Shown: piece after piece, positions 1 through 9,926 of the stretch
Numbering within the stretch: position 1 is the first letter of the stretch
Layout of the letters: each line of letters starts with the position of its first letter
DNA from: Chaetoderma sp. LZ-2023a
Lineage: Eukaryota > Mollusca > Caudofoveata > Chaetodermatida > Chaetodermatidae
Length of the DNA stretch: 64,000 nt
Direction of reading: 5' to 3'
Assembly (NCBI GenBank): GCA_034401795.1
Contig: CM067370.1
Coordinates: forward strand, 58,573,295-58,637,294
Notes under the pieces: generated by a model
Told to the model about the DNA's origin: nothing
Seen by the model: the letters and a program-made list of their open reading frames with translations, nothing else
The model's database searches: none
Position numbers and translations under genes: made by a program

Positions 1-200
1 CCATACAAGATGGTATCAACCTGTCTTTGGACTGTTTTAAGTGAAGTGTCACCAGAATGTTAAGGACAAGGTGCAAGTTTGCCATTGCCAACTTGTGCCT
101 GTGTTACAGGGCTATTTTCCACCTATATGAGAACACGGGGGATTAGCTGGGTGGAAATAGCTCTGCTACTCTTCAGGATGAGAGGACAGGTGAAGACACT
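1..200 (+). pseudogene. decayed DIRS Gag fragment
   Basis: The first ~200 bases align by eye to the Gag part of the DIRS element at about 10098-10300: both share the words CTTTGGACTGTTT, GTTTGC and CAACTTGTGCC in the same order and spacing. The reading frame is destroyed. It is the upstream part of the same decayed DIRS copy that resumes near 806, so the copy probably enters from left of the window. No function is left. Confidence 0.7.
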
Positions 201-805
201 CTAATAGACAATAAGCAAGACGTTTCATCAAATATTGGTGATACTGAACTTTTAATGATTCCAAACTTTGCTTCAAAAGATATACTGATGATATGAAACT
301 TTACAAACAATAATTATTTATCTCTAATTTTCTTTAGCAATCTGTCATTTAATCTTTATATGTATCTCTAAATCTATCTGTCTGTCACTCTAATCACTAC
401 ATATATATCTCTCTAATTCTATATCTGTCTAATATAACAAAATCATTCACATTTTATACCTAGTTGTATCTATAGTAAACAGATATGTAGTTAAGAAACA
501 TGTTACACATAAATTCAGACCATGTCTAAAAACATTTCTAATTTGTCAGAAAATATCAAATTGTTAATAATAATACTTTTATGAATACAGGATTATGCAA
601 TTCAATGAAACAAATCGATTTAACTGCTTCCATTCCATATACATGTTAAGAGTATTTTAATCTACTAAGTTATGTAATTCCTGATGACTATTTTGAAAAC
701 CATCAAAGCGAAAGTTGTTTCTGCCATAGACAGCAACAACTTTCAGTCAATTTATTTCCAAAATACTCAGTAGGTTTCTTATAGAAATGTGTTGAAACTA
801 TATTT
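201..805. other. no gene seen; AT-rich filler inside the decayed DIRS copy
   Basis: AT-rich sequence with no open frame and no match to the DIRS copy on either side. Bases 718-770 carry, in reverse orientation, a short dispersed motif (AGTTGTTGCTG preceded by AATTTGACTGG-like sequence) that recurs near 20424, 34898 and 39055. Confidence 0.5.
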
Positions 806-984
806 ATGGGTGTTCAGAAGGAAAGGGTTTGTCAGATTATAAACACACAATTTGCCACTGGTGCTGTCTCCATTTCCTATTTGGACTCAAATTCCAAGAT
901 ATCCAGAACAGCGGTTGTATATAGACGAAGAAAAACAATCCCTCATACTAAAACGGGGAATGTTGACAGTATGTATGTATGTGT

Positions 985-1145
985 GCGTGCGTACGTACGT
1001 ACGTACGTACGTACGTACGTACGTACGTACGTACGTACGTACGTACGTACGTACGTACGTACGTACGTACGTACGTACGTACGTACGTACGTACCTACGT
1101 ACGTACCTACGTACGTACGTACATACGTACGTACATACGTACGTA
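985..1145. repeat. (ACGT)n microsatellite, ~160 bp
   Basis: Nearly uninterrupted ACGT tetramers with a few ACCT and ACAT variants. Because the tetramer is self-complementary the run reads the same on both strands and can form one long hairpin. It sits exactly at the 3' end of the minus-strand SINE, so it is most likely the SINE's expanded tail. Open frames of Thr-Tyr-Val-Arg repeats here are artefacts. Confidence 0.95.
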
Positions 1146-1330
1146 TTTTTATTTTATTGACGCACCGGCAACGTGCGGTTTCAATTTCCATGTGCTAACT
1201 TAGCCGACAGTGATGCACCCGTTAGTTTAATTTGTTGATCACCATCTCACGGTCGGGGGATCGAACCGCCATTCTGCAACACCGCATAGCATCAGCAACC
1301 AGGCATCTTTCCACTGGACCACCGCACCAA
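1146..1330 (-). mobile_element. tRNA-derived SINE
   Basis: On the minus strand the body begins GGTGCGGTGGTCCAGTGG, where TGGTCCAGTGG (1321-1311) fits an RNA polymerase III A box, and GGTTCGATCCC (1267-1257) is a near-perfect B box. The spacing, 54 bases from box to box, is too long for an ordinary tRNA and no cloverleaf anticodon arm is evident, so this is a SINE head rather than a tRNA gene. A ~110-base tRNA-unrelated body follows and ends in AATAAAATAAAAATACGTACG-like sequence that runs into the ACGT tail. Confidence 0.75.
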
Positions 1331-1365
1331 GACTAGTAAGTCAAGGATTGGCCGACCAGTACGCA

Positions 1366-1496
1366 CGTATGTATGTATGTATGTATGTTTGTATGTATGT
1401 ATGATTACTGTATTCTGTGGCCGTAGTAGTAGAAACATCCTACAGCTGCAATCAGTCCTTCTTCACTTTTGTCCACTGTGTCTTATCCTCAGCTGT
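1366..1496 (-). mobile_element. 3' end of an endonuclease-type LINE with (CATA)n tail
   Basis: Bases 1403-1496 match, on the minus strand, the last ~95 bases of the LINE copies ending at 22018 (+) and 17397 (-): GTAGTAGAAACATCCTACAG and CAGTCCTTC are shared. Bases 1366-1402 are a TATG/CATA tail. The copy is severely 5' truncated and non-coding. Confidence 0.8.
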
Positions 1497-2735
1497 AATG
1501 TTGACAGTATCCATAGATTTAAAGGCTGCATATTTTCACATTCCCATGGCCAGACGTTTCTGCTGGTACCTGAGATTTGCGTTCCAGGGCCGCGAATGGG
1601 AATTCAACTTTGCTCCCGTTCAGAATTATGACAGCTCTTCGGGTCTTCACCAGGGTGGTCCTTGCTGTCACAACATACATTCACAGGAGAAACATAGCAA
1701 CCCACACGTACATAGATGATGGGCTGTTAAAAGCACACACAAAACCGAATTTGTCAGCTAATCTTCAAACAGTTGTCAATATTGGCTGGATAATAAATTA
1801 CTGGAAATCAGATCTGGTTCCATCCCAGAAATGTGTTTACCTGGACATGTTCTTTGATCTGGAGATAGGATATGTTTATCCATCTCAGGAAAGAGTGGAA
1901 ACACTCGTTTCAGTAATTCAGTAAATGTGCAACAGTCCTGACACAGGTCTACTTGAGAATGCTGGGGTTGATGGTCTCTGTAGAGCCAGTCATACCACAG
2001 ATGGCCTTATGCAGACGGCCTATCCAGTTATTTCTCATGACACAGTGCAGGCTCACTATACTCAAGGGTGTCAGTGTTAGAAATTCTTATTCACCACCTT
2101 CAATGGTTGAGATATAGAAAGAGAAAATCTCCTTATGGTGGTGATGTCTCCTCCCCACCTTCAAATCATGGTTTACAACGATGGAGGGCTGGGGAGCATG
2201 CCTGGAAGAATATAAAATATCAAGGCTTTGGCATCTGGAACAGTCAATAGAACACATCAACCTGCTAGAGATTAGAGCAGTAATCTTAGCACTGGAACAC
2301 ACCCAAGAAAGTCCAGGGAAAGATCATTCTTGTTCAATCAGAAAACTCAACAGTAGTGACTTATATTAACTGTCAGGGCGGATGACATGGAAACTGCTGT
2401 GTTGATGCCTACCTAGATCATGGGATTACCCTGAAAGCAGCTTATGTATTGGGAAGGCTAAATCTTCTAGTGGACTCCTTGAGCCGCAGGATGAGTATAT
2501 TGCCAAAGGAATGGCAACTGAATCAATGTGTGGTGAATCGTCTGTTCAACCATTTGAGCAAGCCCAATATCAATCTATTCGCAATGAAGAAGAATGTGAA
2601 GATGACATACTTCTCTCCGATTCCAGATCCAAGCGCTATAACAACAGTTGCGCTAGCTATCAGCTTGGAGAGGGGATGTATGCATACGCATATCCACCAG
2701 CAATCTTTGTTCTTAAATTAAATGGCTGTCAGAGA

Positions 2736-4229
2736 CATAAAAAATGACATATTTCTTCATTATGAATGTTTTGTGGGCCTCTACTATCTGCTTGTAGCCG
2801 ATACCCTTTCTACCTTTAACCTTTTATAACGGCATCTGCCATCAATAACTTGCAGTCCTTTGTACAGTTTTGAAGGTCATTGTAGTATCTTTGTAGGGAT
2901 TTTTGTAGGGCATGTGCCAGATCAGACTTTTCAGGTTTTCTCATAAAGTAGTGTGAAGTAGGGGACAATGTTTGTATTTTGGTGTTTAAGGAGTGAAGTA
3001 CAACATAGAAACAGCACTACAGCGGCAATGCGAACGTTTTGCTTTTACAATTTCACTTGTGTTTTCAGTGAAGCGTACACATGCTACTAAGCTTTTTGAT
3101 TTTCACGCTTGTTATCATTAAGCCATCATCAGACCGTCCTGTATTTTAAAGCTTGGGAGGCGGTATCCCAGTACACATCTTGTTCTCATAAGTCTGACTT
3201 CATCATAGGACACTGCCATTTTCAGAGAAATTAGTTCATCTATTAGCCACTGTTATCCAAAGATGAAGTCCATTAGTGTACCCAACCTAAACATCAGTGG
3301 TGTTAACAGATTTTGGTCATGCAGCATGGGTAATCATTTTCCCTAGACAATTTCATGTTAAGAAAAAGATTCTCAACAAGAATTTTGAAACATGAGGTAA
3401 GAAATTCCATGCCCTGCTGCACTTCTTTGATCTCTTCTGTAGTACGATAATAATCCTGATTATGTTGTCGCTCACAGATTTCTTCCTTGATAAGATTAGC
3501 ACAAGTTACCATTACAACTCACACCAATGCAGGCCGGTGAGAGTTTCGGTCGATGTGAGTATTATGGTAAGTGCCGTCTGTCTTTGTTTATCCGATGCAT
3601 ATATCACAGCCCGTGCAAATTTTGGCTCATTCCAGCACACTATATATGTATGTATTGCCTTGAAATCGCATCAAATGAACATTGATACAGAGAAAACTGT
3701 AAATTAAAGTTGAGAATACAATTACTATATACAATACACAATGGAACCTCCCCAAAGAGAACCCGATATTTAAACCTTTCTAAACTGAATGTATTTCTTA
3801 ATCCAGATTTAGTTTTTAGGAATTTAACCTTTATATACCAGAAACCTCTTTGTGAGTCCTGAGGTGTTCAGTTTGTAGCAGTTCCACTGTACTCATACTA
3901 TGTCAGTTTGAGAAAATCAAGGTTTTATTAATATGTCCCAGAAACTTGTATTATTTGAGGTGGTGATAAATCTCATCTGGATGGCTTCATCTTTATTTTG
4001 TGAATACTAATTGTGTCTCGCTATATTATGAGTATTTAATTAATTTGAATCATGTAAATGAAGCAGTGGAGCACATTTACTAATTAGTATATCTAAAAAC
4101 ACTAAGCACATCACAGAATGGCAGTATTGACATAGCCCGATATGTTTGGTTATATAACAAACCTTTCAGCTGGGCTTTGTGAAATAAAAAGCACTTTTTA
4201 TGGGATACCCGGAGCATCGTATGCTGGCG
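2736..4229. other. no gene seen
   Basis: AT-rich sequence between the decayed DIRS and a tandem array. No exon with convincing splice sites and protein-like content was found on either strand, although upstream exons of the + strand GPN3 gene would be expected to the left of 6255. Small frames here (for example 3303-3512 on the minus strand) have no recognisable content. Confidence 0.5.
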
Positions 4230-5160
4230 GGGGAAATGGCCAATTTGGGTTATGGTTAGCTCCTCTATGGCTAAACTATCAGGCCTTTTGTAACCAACTT
4301 TATGTATAAGTTTATTACTGCATCGTTCTCAATACTCCAATGTATTTAGACTGTTATTGCTTATTGCCTATATTTTACATCTTAAGGCCTTTGTAATTTC
4401 GGGTTAAGTTTTCCGTTCAGTTGGACTTGGTACATGCTGGCATGATACGTTAAGGTTTGCGGTTAGCTCTGCAAAGGCTAAAGTATCAGGCCTATCCTCA
4501 CCAAACTTTATTTATAGCTTTATTAGTGCATCTATATCAATACTACAATGCATTCATATCTTTCTTACTGTATTTGTAATGTAGGGACATTGTCAACTCG
4601 GGTTTAGTTTTACGTTTGGTGAAGACAGGTTACGTTTGGTGACTCTATGGGCCATGATCACCAAACTTTCCATATAGATTTAGTACTGCAAATATATCAA
4701 TATTGCATTGCATTGCTATCATTCTGCCCTGTAATCTCAGCATGGTAACTTCATCATTTCAGGGTAAGCTTTATATTTAGTGTGACTTATGTGTGACACT
4801 ATGTTTTGCGTTTGGCTCTGCTAGTGTCTTGCAAAACTATTGGGCCTGTGGTCACCAAACCTTTTTTACAGCCTTTTTTACTAAAAATTATATAAATACA
4901 ATAAAGCGTCTTAATCATTCTGACCTGTAATTTTAGCATACAAACTTTGTCATGTCATGTTAAGTTTTGGTTTATTTCATTTAGCTGTATCTAGTGGGAC
5001 ACAAGTAGTTTCGACTTTAATGCTGCCATTTGCCTGCTACTTCTAATCTGTCAGACCCAACGTCACCAAGTTTTATGTATAGTATTGCACTTATGTCAAT
5101 TTTATAGTTAATGCATCAATTTAATATCGTTATGCAATGTAATATGTAAATGCCTCAGCA
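4230..5160. repeat. degenerate ~200 bp tandem array, about 5 units
   Basis: The anchor CACCAAACTTTATNTATAG, followed by TTTATTACTGCAT and a TCAATACTNCAATGCAT-like tail, recurs at about 4297, 4500, 4659, 4853 and 5065, giving spacings of 159-212 bases. A second shared word, GGTTAGCTCTGC(A/T)AAGGCTAAA, precedes the anchor in the better-preserved units. No terminal hairpin was seen. Confidence 0.75.
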
Positions 5161-6254
5161 CAGAGGCATTTCAGGTTAGTCCTTAGTGACAGGCTTTAGA
5201 GAAATAGATATTTTTCATGAATCAGTGACTCCTTAAATCTGCCAATTGGCAAATAAATTATTCCACCATACCATTACCATTACACCTGCACTTGCAAGTC
5301 TTTCTCAGTGGATATATTAAGGCGAGATGCAGTGTCAGGATTTCATTTTCTAAAATATTGTCCTTAACAATTAACGTTATCTCAACTCCTGCTGTGTTTA
5401 TCTGGAATTCCGGGGGGGTGGGGGTTTACACCATTGCCTTCTGCAAAATATCAGTCGTGTAGAATTTTGTTAATGTGAGCTTCATGGTTGCATTGCAACC
5501 ACCTTTCTGGTTGTATGTTATTGCTGTTGTATGGTTACTATGAGCATGCAACCTGAAATTGTCTATAACTAACCAGTGATTTCTCCTGATCAGAGTCCTT
5601 GCACATTTGTATCAAATAATTACCCCCTTTCAGGTTGATTCTGCATTTCACATACAGCCCATCTGTCAAGCTTTCGCTCTCTTCCTGGTTTATTCACAAT
5701 CTAATTTCCCTCTTCTCACAAACTGATTTTACTGTCCATCTTCTGTGGAAACTAGCCGGAATTACATGTATATTGCCTCGGAATTGAAAGAATGTTCTAG
5801 AGACAAGTTATCTAGAAGCATCTGGAAAGTTTGAGGGTAAATATTCACTGATTGGTTAATTGTCATCTGTGCATAAGTAACAGAAATCATAATGCCACAA
5901 ATAGAAAATACCTGATACAATCCAGCTATCATGACCATTCTATATAATTCTAGGTTTCCAGACTGTGGTCCGTGGATCAAAATAAACACATTTTAAAGGA
6001 ATACTACTACCCGCATTGATAATATCATAGTACATCATTTCCTATTGAAATCAAGCGCAGGCTGAGATTGCAAACATTGTAAAGCTTTTTGGGATTTTCC
6101 AGATTTTGCGGGTCATGTCCAAGGTTGTGTAGTCCCTTTCTTATCTTAAAATTTGAGCCAAATCGGACCAATAGATAAGCTCCTGACAGACACACGCACA
6201 AATATACTGTATCTATTTTTCGTTTAATATCAGGTTTGATTCTTCATATGACAG
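5161..6254. other. no gene seen; short shared palindromic repeat at ~5476
   Basis: Mostly unique-looking sequence, presumably intron of GPN3. GAGCTTCATGGTTGCATTGC at about 5476, containing the palindrome GGTTGCATTGCAACC, recurs near 17193. A G-rich run lies at about 5411-5424. The last ~250 bases before the exon hold a polypyrimidine-poor acceptor ending ATGACAG. Confidence 0.45.
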
Positions 6255-6383
6255 GTTGATGACTACAGTCTTGTGAGGTTTCTACCTTTTGATGTGAATG
6301 ATGACGAGTCGATTAATGATGTTCTTCTAACAATTGACAATGCGATACAGTATGGAGAGGATCAAGAGCCAAAAGAATACAAG
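6255..6383 (+). CDS. GPN3: GPN3 GTPase, penultimate exon
   Basis: A 129-base exon, 43 codons in phase 0, bounded by an AG acceptor (ACAG/GTTG) and a GT donor (AAG/gtacag). It encodes [12 protein letters not shown], then a DDES segment, then [12 protein letters not shown], which follow the order and spacing of the C-terminal region of animal GPN3 (DDYS-VRFLP-D, DEES, AIQYGED). GPN3 is a GPN-loop GTPase that acts with GPN1 and GPN2 in cytoplasmic assembly and nuclear import of RNA polymerase II. The G-domain exons are not visible to the left and probably lie outside the window. The paralogues GPN1 and GPN2 fit less well because the IQYGED motif is characteristic of GPN3. Confidence 0.85.
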
Positions 6384-6801
6384 GTACAGTGGTTGAACAG
6401 TTGAAACTTAGATTAAAGAGACCGATTTGAATATGGGTGAATACTTTGAAAATAATCTGAGGAAAATTGAAATAGTTTTCTAACTCATAAGCATTTGGTC
6501 AAAATTTTATTAGCCTTTAAGTGTAGACATAAATTCATAATAGAGATATAAATTGTGTTACACACCCTTGGAGTGTGGTAACTATTTAAAGACCAATCAG
6601 GACTCTCAGAAGACAGGGGTCTTGGGATGGCAATATCTCATTATGTAGTATGGCAATATCTTGTTATGTAATATGGAGATATCGCGTTGTGTAATATGCC
6701 TATCGAAATAATATCTATATGTGCAGATTAAGGAGTTTATTACACTCATAAATTTATTCAATATATTGGTATTTTGCATATAGTAATTGCTGACTTTTTA
6801 A
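6384..6801. other. start of the GPN3 intron, degenerate dispersed repeat
   Basis: Bases about 6630-6790 (GGNAATATCTC, then GTGCAGATTAAGGAG, then a TTAATTGC-like end) resemble 56330-56470, so an unnamed dispersed repeat is present in both places. No coding content was seen. Confidence 0.45.
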
Positions 6802-7335
6802 GATGTAAGACATCTAGAATATGCTAATCAAATATGGAACCCACATCTAAAACGACAAATAACGGCCATAGAAAACGTCGAACATAGAGCAATTAAACTC
6901 ATACCAGGATTATACAACAAAACTTATGAAGAAAGACTGAAGCTCTTAAACCTACCAACTCTAGCATACCGTTGACTCAGGGGCGATCTCATAAAACTTC
7001 ACACGATACCCTCCGGCCAATACGATAAGGAAGCAGTGAGCCTATCTATTCCACTGTCATATAACAGTATAACCAGAGGACATTCTCTCAAACTATACAA
7101 AAGACGAGCAAGGCTAAACATCAAGAAGAACTTCTTCACATACAGAGTCGTAGACTCCTGGAATGATCTCCTCGAAACAGTTGTCGATGCTAAGTCAATA
7201 AAAGCATTCGAATCCAGACTAGATAAATATTGGCAAGAGCAACCTATAAAGTTTAACTCTAATGAGGAACCTATAACTCAACCATGCGCGCACACCACAT
7301 TTAGTAACACAGAGCTGACAGAAGAGGGTACTTAG
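6802..7335 (+). pseudogene. CR1/jockey-like LINE, ORF2 C-terminal fragment
   Basis: One frame, ending at the TAG at 7333-7335, encodes HLEYANQIWNPHL, IENVEHRAIKLIPGL, YEERLKLLNLPTLAYR, RGDLIKLH and, after 7036, RGHSLKLYKRRARLN, FFTYRVVDSWNDL and KAFESRLDKYW. These are the conserved thumb and C-terminal motifs of jockey/CR1-clade reverse transcriptases. A TGA at 6973-6975 stands where the family has a second Arg (YRR-LRGD), consistent with CGA-to-TGA decay. The RT palm and endonuclease are absent, so it is a 5'-truncated insertion inside the GPN3 intron, 85 bases before the DIRS element. Confidence 0.9.
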
Positions 7336-7435
7336 CCCTATAGTCAGAAGAGGACATATATCAAGTGGCCTATATATCACAGAGTTGCTATCAATTATAT
7401 AAACTTCACAAAATTTCAGGTTTCACTTCAAGAGT

Positions 7436-7613
7436 ATACTTACCTCCCTAATACTCTTTGATATTGCTAAATATTGGCTTTCACTTAATAAAACACTCAG
7501 ATTTAAAAAGAAAGGTGCCCCTTATGGGCAGGTAGACAGAAGTCAGTCAGGCGGATGCCAGCCCCACCACCGCGCATGCGCCGACTAGTACTTCCTCTTT
7601 GCTAATTTATTGG
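7436..7613 (+). repeat. DIRS left inverted terminal repeat
   Basis: About 178 bases, beginning ATACTTACCTCCCTAATAC and ending near CTAATTTATTGGC. It pairs with 14412-14238 with only scattered mismatches and small indels. The outer tip 7421-7435 (TTTCACTTCAAGAGT) has no partner in the right repeat but is matched in the internal complementary region. Confidence 0.93.
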
Positions 7614-8526
7614 CAGAGGGGTCACACATGTTTCATGCTTAAGGCTTTTCTGAGCTGTTTAAGTTGTTTAATTAATATATTAGAAGTGTTTTATCAACCT
7701 GGAGTGATGGCAGATCGGATTAATTCGCCGGAGGAGCGCCCAGGACCTAGCCATCAGGTGACTTCTAGTATATTTTAGCGAGTTTATCCCGTTGTAATGT
7801 GTTTCCGGGACTCATGATAAGCGCCTAAAATAATTAGTTTATTTCAAAATGGCACTATGAAATGCTAATCTCTCTGTGTTTATGTCCACAGGTATCTACC
7901 TTCGGTTGTTTAGGACATCACATTAACAGAGAGTTGGTTTTTCTCTCCACCAAGGTTCCATTTCCTACTAACATTGTTAGGTTTTCTAACCAAAAATTAT
8001 GCCCAGTGAGTTGGAGGTCTCGGATGAAGGTCTTCTCACTTTGCCCTCTTGGTCCACTTCCTTCCCCCTAAGGTGGAGAGAATTAAGAGGTCATAATGTT
8101 GGTGGAGCGTCCGGTTCATCAGATCAAATGGTTTGTCTATGCTAAAGACTCATGTACCCTAGTTATGATATGAGGCTTTTCAATTATATTTGAAAATATT
8201 TATAAAATCTTACTGCCATTTATCACTGTTTATCTGATGTTTGTATAGTCTGTATAAACTATCCTGTCTAGTTAGGATGTTCTGGATATGATTACAATTC
8301 GTCCTTACACCTGGAGGTTTTGTTTCGGATCAATTTAACTTCTTATTCTTGAAGTTATGATGTCATAATCAGCCTTACGCCTTACTGTCAGTTAAAAGTT
8401 TTGCCCAATGCTGATTTATTATTATTAGCTTGGGTCTTTATGGCCCATTCCTCCTTGTTTATTTCGTGTTGAGTTTTAATTCAATATCTGTAATACTCAT
8501 TGTCTTCGTCCTCTGGTGTGTTTCAG
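7614..8526 (+). promoter_or_regulatory. DIRS leader with probable first Gag exon (7707-7757) and intron
   Basis: An ATG at 7707 opens 17 codons (MADRINSPEERPGPSHQ) that end exactly at a good donor, CAG/gtgact at 7757/7758. No long frame follows until 8527, where TTTCAG/AGGCCT gives an acceptor in the same phase. I infer a spliced Gag leader with an intron of ~770 bases. No promoter motif can be named; the left terminal repeat is the likely promoter by analogy with DIRS1. Confidence 0.5.
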
Positions 8527-8633
8527 AGGCCTGGTTGTCCTTCATGTGGTAGGATGGATAAGTTCTTCCCCCATTTATGCTTCCAGTGCAGCCCATGTGG
8601 GCCATTGCTTAAATGTGAGATCTGTAAAAAGTG
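8527..8633 (+). CDS. DIRS Gag, cysteine-rich exon
   Basis: Between a TTTCAG acceptor and a probable GT donor after KKC (tgt/gtgggg) lies RPGCPSCGRMDKFFPHLCFQ, continuing with paired cysteines (CSPCG, CEICKKC). The eight or so cysteines in CxxC pairs suggest a small zinc-binding module at the Gag N-terminus. It is in phase with both neighbouring putative exons. It might instead be an independent small frame, but the splice signals and phase favour a Gag exon. Confidence 0.5.
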
Positions 8634-8676
8634 TGTGGGGGGGGGGGAGTTAATGTCTGAATTTCTATCATTGCAG

Positions 8677-9926
8677 ACCAGGGAGAAGGCTCCAGAGAAG
8701 GAGAGGAAACTTAAGAGCCTTCTGGTAAGAAGGGTAAGAGGAAGGCCTCGTCCGCTATGGATATGGAGGCCTTCCGTATTGAGATGATGGGAGAGATGAA
8801 GAGGACAATTAAAGATTTGGTCCCAGAGTTGCTTCGTGGCATGCTTCCTGGTCCAAATCTTTCGTTGTCCTCTTCATCTGCTCCGGAGCAGATAATCCCC
8901 GCCTCTGAATCGGTACTATTTAGGGACCTATCAGTTTTCGACCATGATTCAGAGGTGGCCCTAATAGAGGGTGAAATCCATGGTAAGAACACTGGCAGCA
9001 GGCTTGCCGCGCCGGTTGTTCGTGGTCAGGTGTCGCTGGAACCTGCCTGCTTATCAGGCAAGGATTATCCGCACCCTGCAGGTACCAGTTCCTCCTATGA
9101 TACCTCTCCTGGCCAGTCCGGGTTAGCATTCTTTGCTAACCTGGAGTCTAATCTTTTTGGCCAGGAAGAAGAGGATTATCTGCTGGGTTTTCCTTCTGGT
9201 TCCGTGGCCATGGACATTGACATACGTGCACCCCTCGCAGGGAACACGGGCGACATTGTCCATGGTACTACTCACACAGGAGTAGCGTTCCCGGCGCAGA
9301 AGGTAGCCCGGGCTGAATCTGATGGCCAGTTTTACCTCATACCTCGGCTTGCCGATGGTGTAGCAGGTGCTGGCCAGGACCGTGGTGTGGCAAAATTTTC
9401 CCCACGCAATACCACGGCACCTGCTCCTGGTCAAGCCAGTCAGTTTGGCATGTCTGTTCTTTCAGGCCCGCATGCTTTCTCTGGCTTGCCAGGCATATCA
9501 GTTCCTCCAGCCACATACACACCTGTGATTGCTCAGGAGGATGACGAAGGCCCTCGTCTTGTAGAGCATTCACAGGTGGCCACGGAGGAAGACTGGTCTG
9601 ACGCTTGTCAGTGGCTAATCAACGTCAGGCCAGATCTTGCCGTGGAACAGTCGGCCAGTCAACGGGACCAGCGCCCGTGGCTGGCAGGAAAGCCGACCGT
9701 TACCGCTATGCCATCTTTGCCGTTAGCTGATCATATTGTTGATATGTTCACGGCGGCAGAGACGTCCATTAAGGCACATGGACGTTTAGCGAAGGCCCCC
9801 CGCGAAGTGGCAAAGCGGTGCCGTATTACAGTTGATCAATATCAGCTATACCGTGTAGTACCGAAGCCAAACACGGATGACCGTGCTGCGCTTGGTGAAG
9901 ATACGGCGGCCAGGTTCCTGGTCTGA
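8677..9926 (+). CDS. DIRS Gag-like protein, main part (frame broken near 8712 and 9925)
   Basis: After an acceptor (ATTGCAG/ACCAGG) a Lys-rich stretch TREKAPEKERK is followed by a likely one-base slip near 8712, since GKKGKRKASSAMDMEAFRIE continues in the next frame through the ATG at 8757. The rest is a 389-residue frame, Ser/Pro-rich, with an acidic DDEGPRLVEH segment and, at its end, the helical region AAETSIKAHGRLAKAPREV. It terminates at 9926, but homologous content continues in another frame from about 9925. The position 5' of RT and the mixed composition fit the structural protein of DIRS elements; there is no enzyme motif. Confidence 0.75.

Larger units (their letters stand above)
973..1496 (-). 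mobile_element. LINE-tail plus SINE composite insertion with 14 bp target duplication
   Basis: The insertion interrupts the decayed DIRS RT. It is flanked by the perfect direct repeat AATGTTGACAGTAT at 959-972 and 1497-1510, a length typical of target-primed reverse transcription. Read on the minus strand it holds a 94-base LINE 3' end, a CATA-type tail, a tRNA-derived SINE body and a long TACG/ACGT tail. The simplest reading is that the LINE tail landed first and the SINE then entered its tetranucleotide tail, but a single chimeric insertion is also possible. Confidence 0.7.
806..2735 (+). pseudogene. decayed DIRS polyprotein (RT, RNase H, linker)
   Basis: Short frames in all three phases match successive parts of the intact-looking DIRS at 10735-12340. 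Recognisable pieces are the pre-RT box WTQIPRYPEQ near 880, the RT box SIDLKAAYFHIPMA near 1510, TYIDDGLLKAH near 1705 (the aromatic residue after DD is lost), the RNase H segment INLLEIRAV near 2260 and the LVDSLSRRMS box near 2470. It stops near 2735, so the tyrosine recombinase and right terminal repeat are missing. About 175 bases between the pre-RT box and the RT box are deleted, and a LINE/SINE insertion sits at that point. Many stops and frameshifts make this an old, dead copy on the same strand as the younger one. Confidence 0.85.

Noticed and set aside
806-1203. Several frames of repeating Thr-Tyr-Val-Arg residues
   Set aside because: They are translations of the (ACGT)n microsatellite on both strands, not genes.
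1257-1330. A genuine tRNA gene on the minus strand
   Set aside because: A and B boxes are present, but their spacing is too long, no cloverleaf with an anticodon arm is visible, and an unrelated body and tail follow. A SINE explains it better.
1-6254. Upstream GPN3 exons (G domain) on the + strand
   Set aside because: Expected motifs such as the TKMD box and the segment before DDYS were looked for in all + frames and not seen; they probably lie outside the window.
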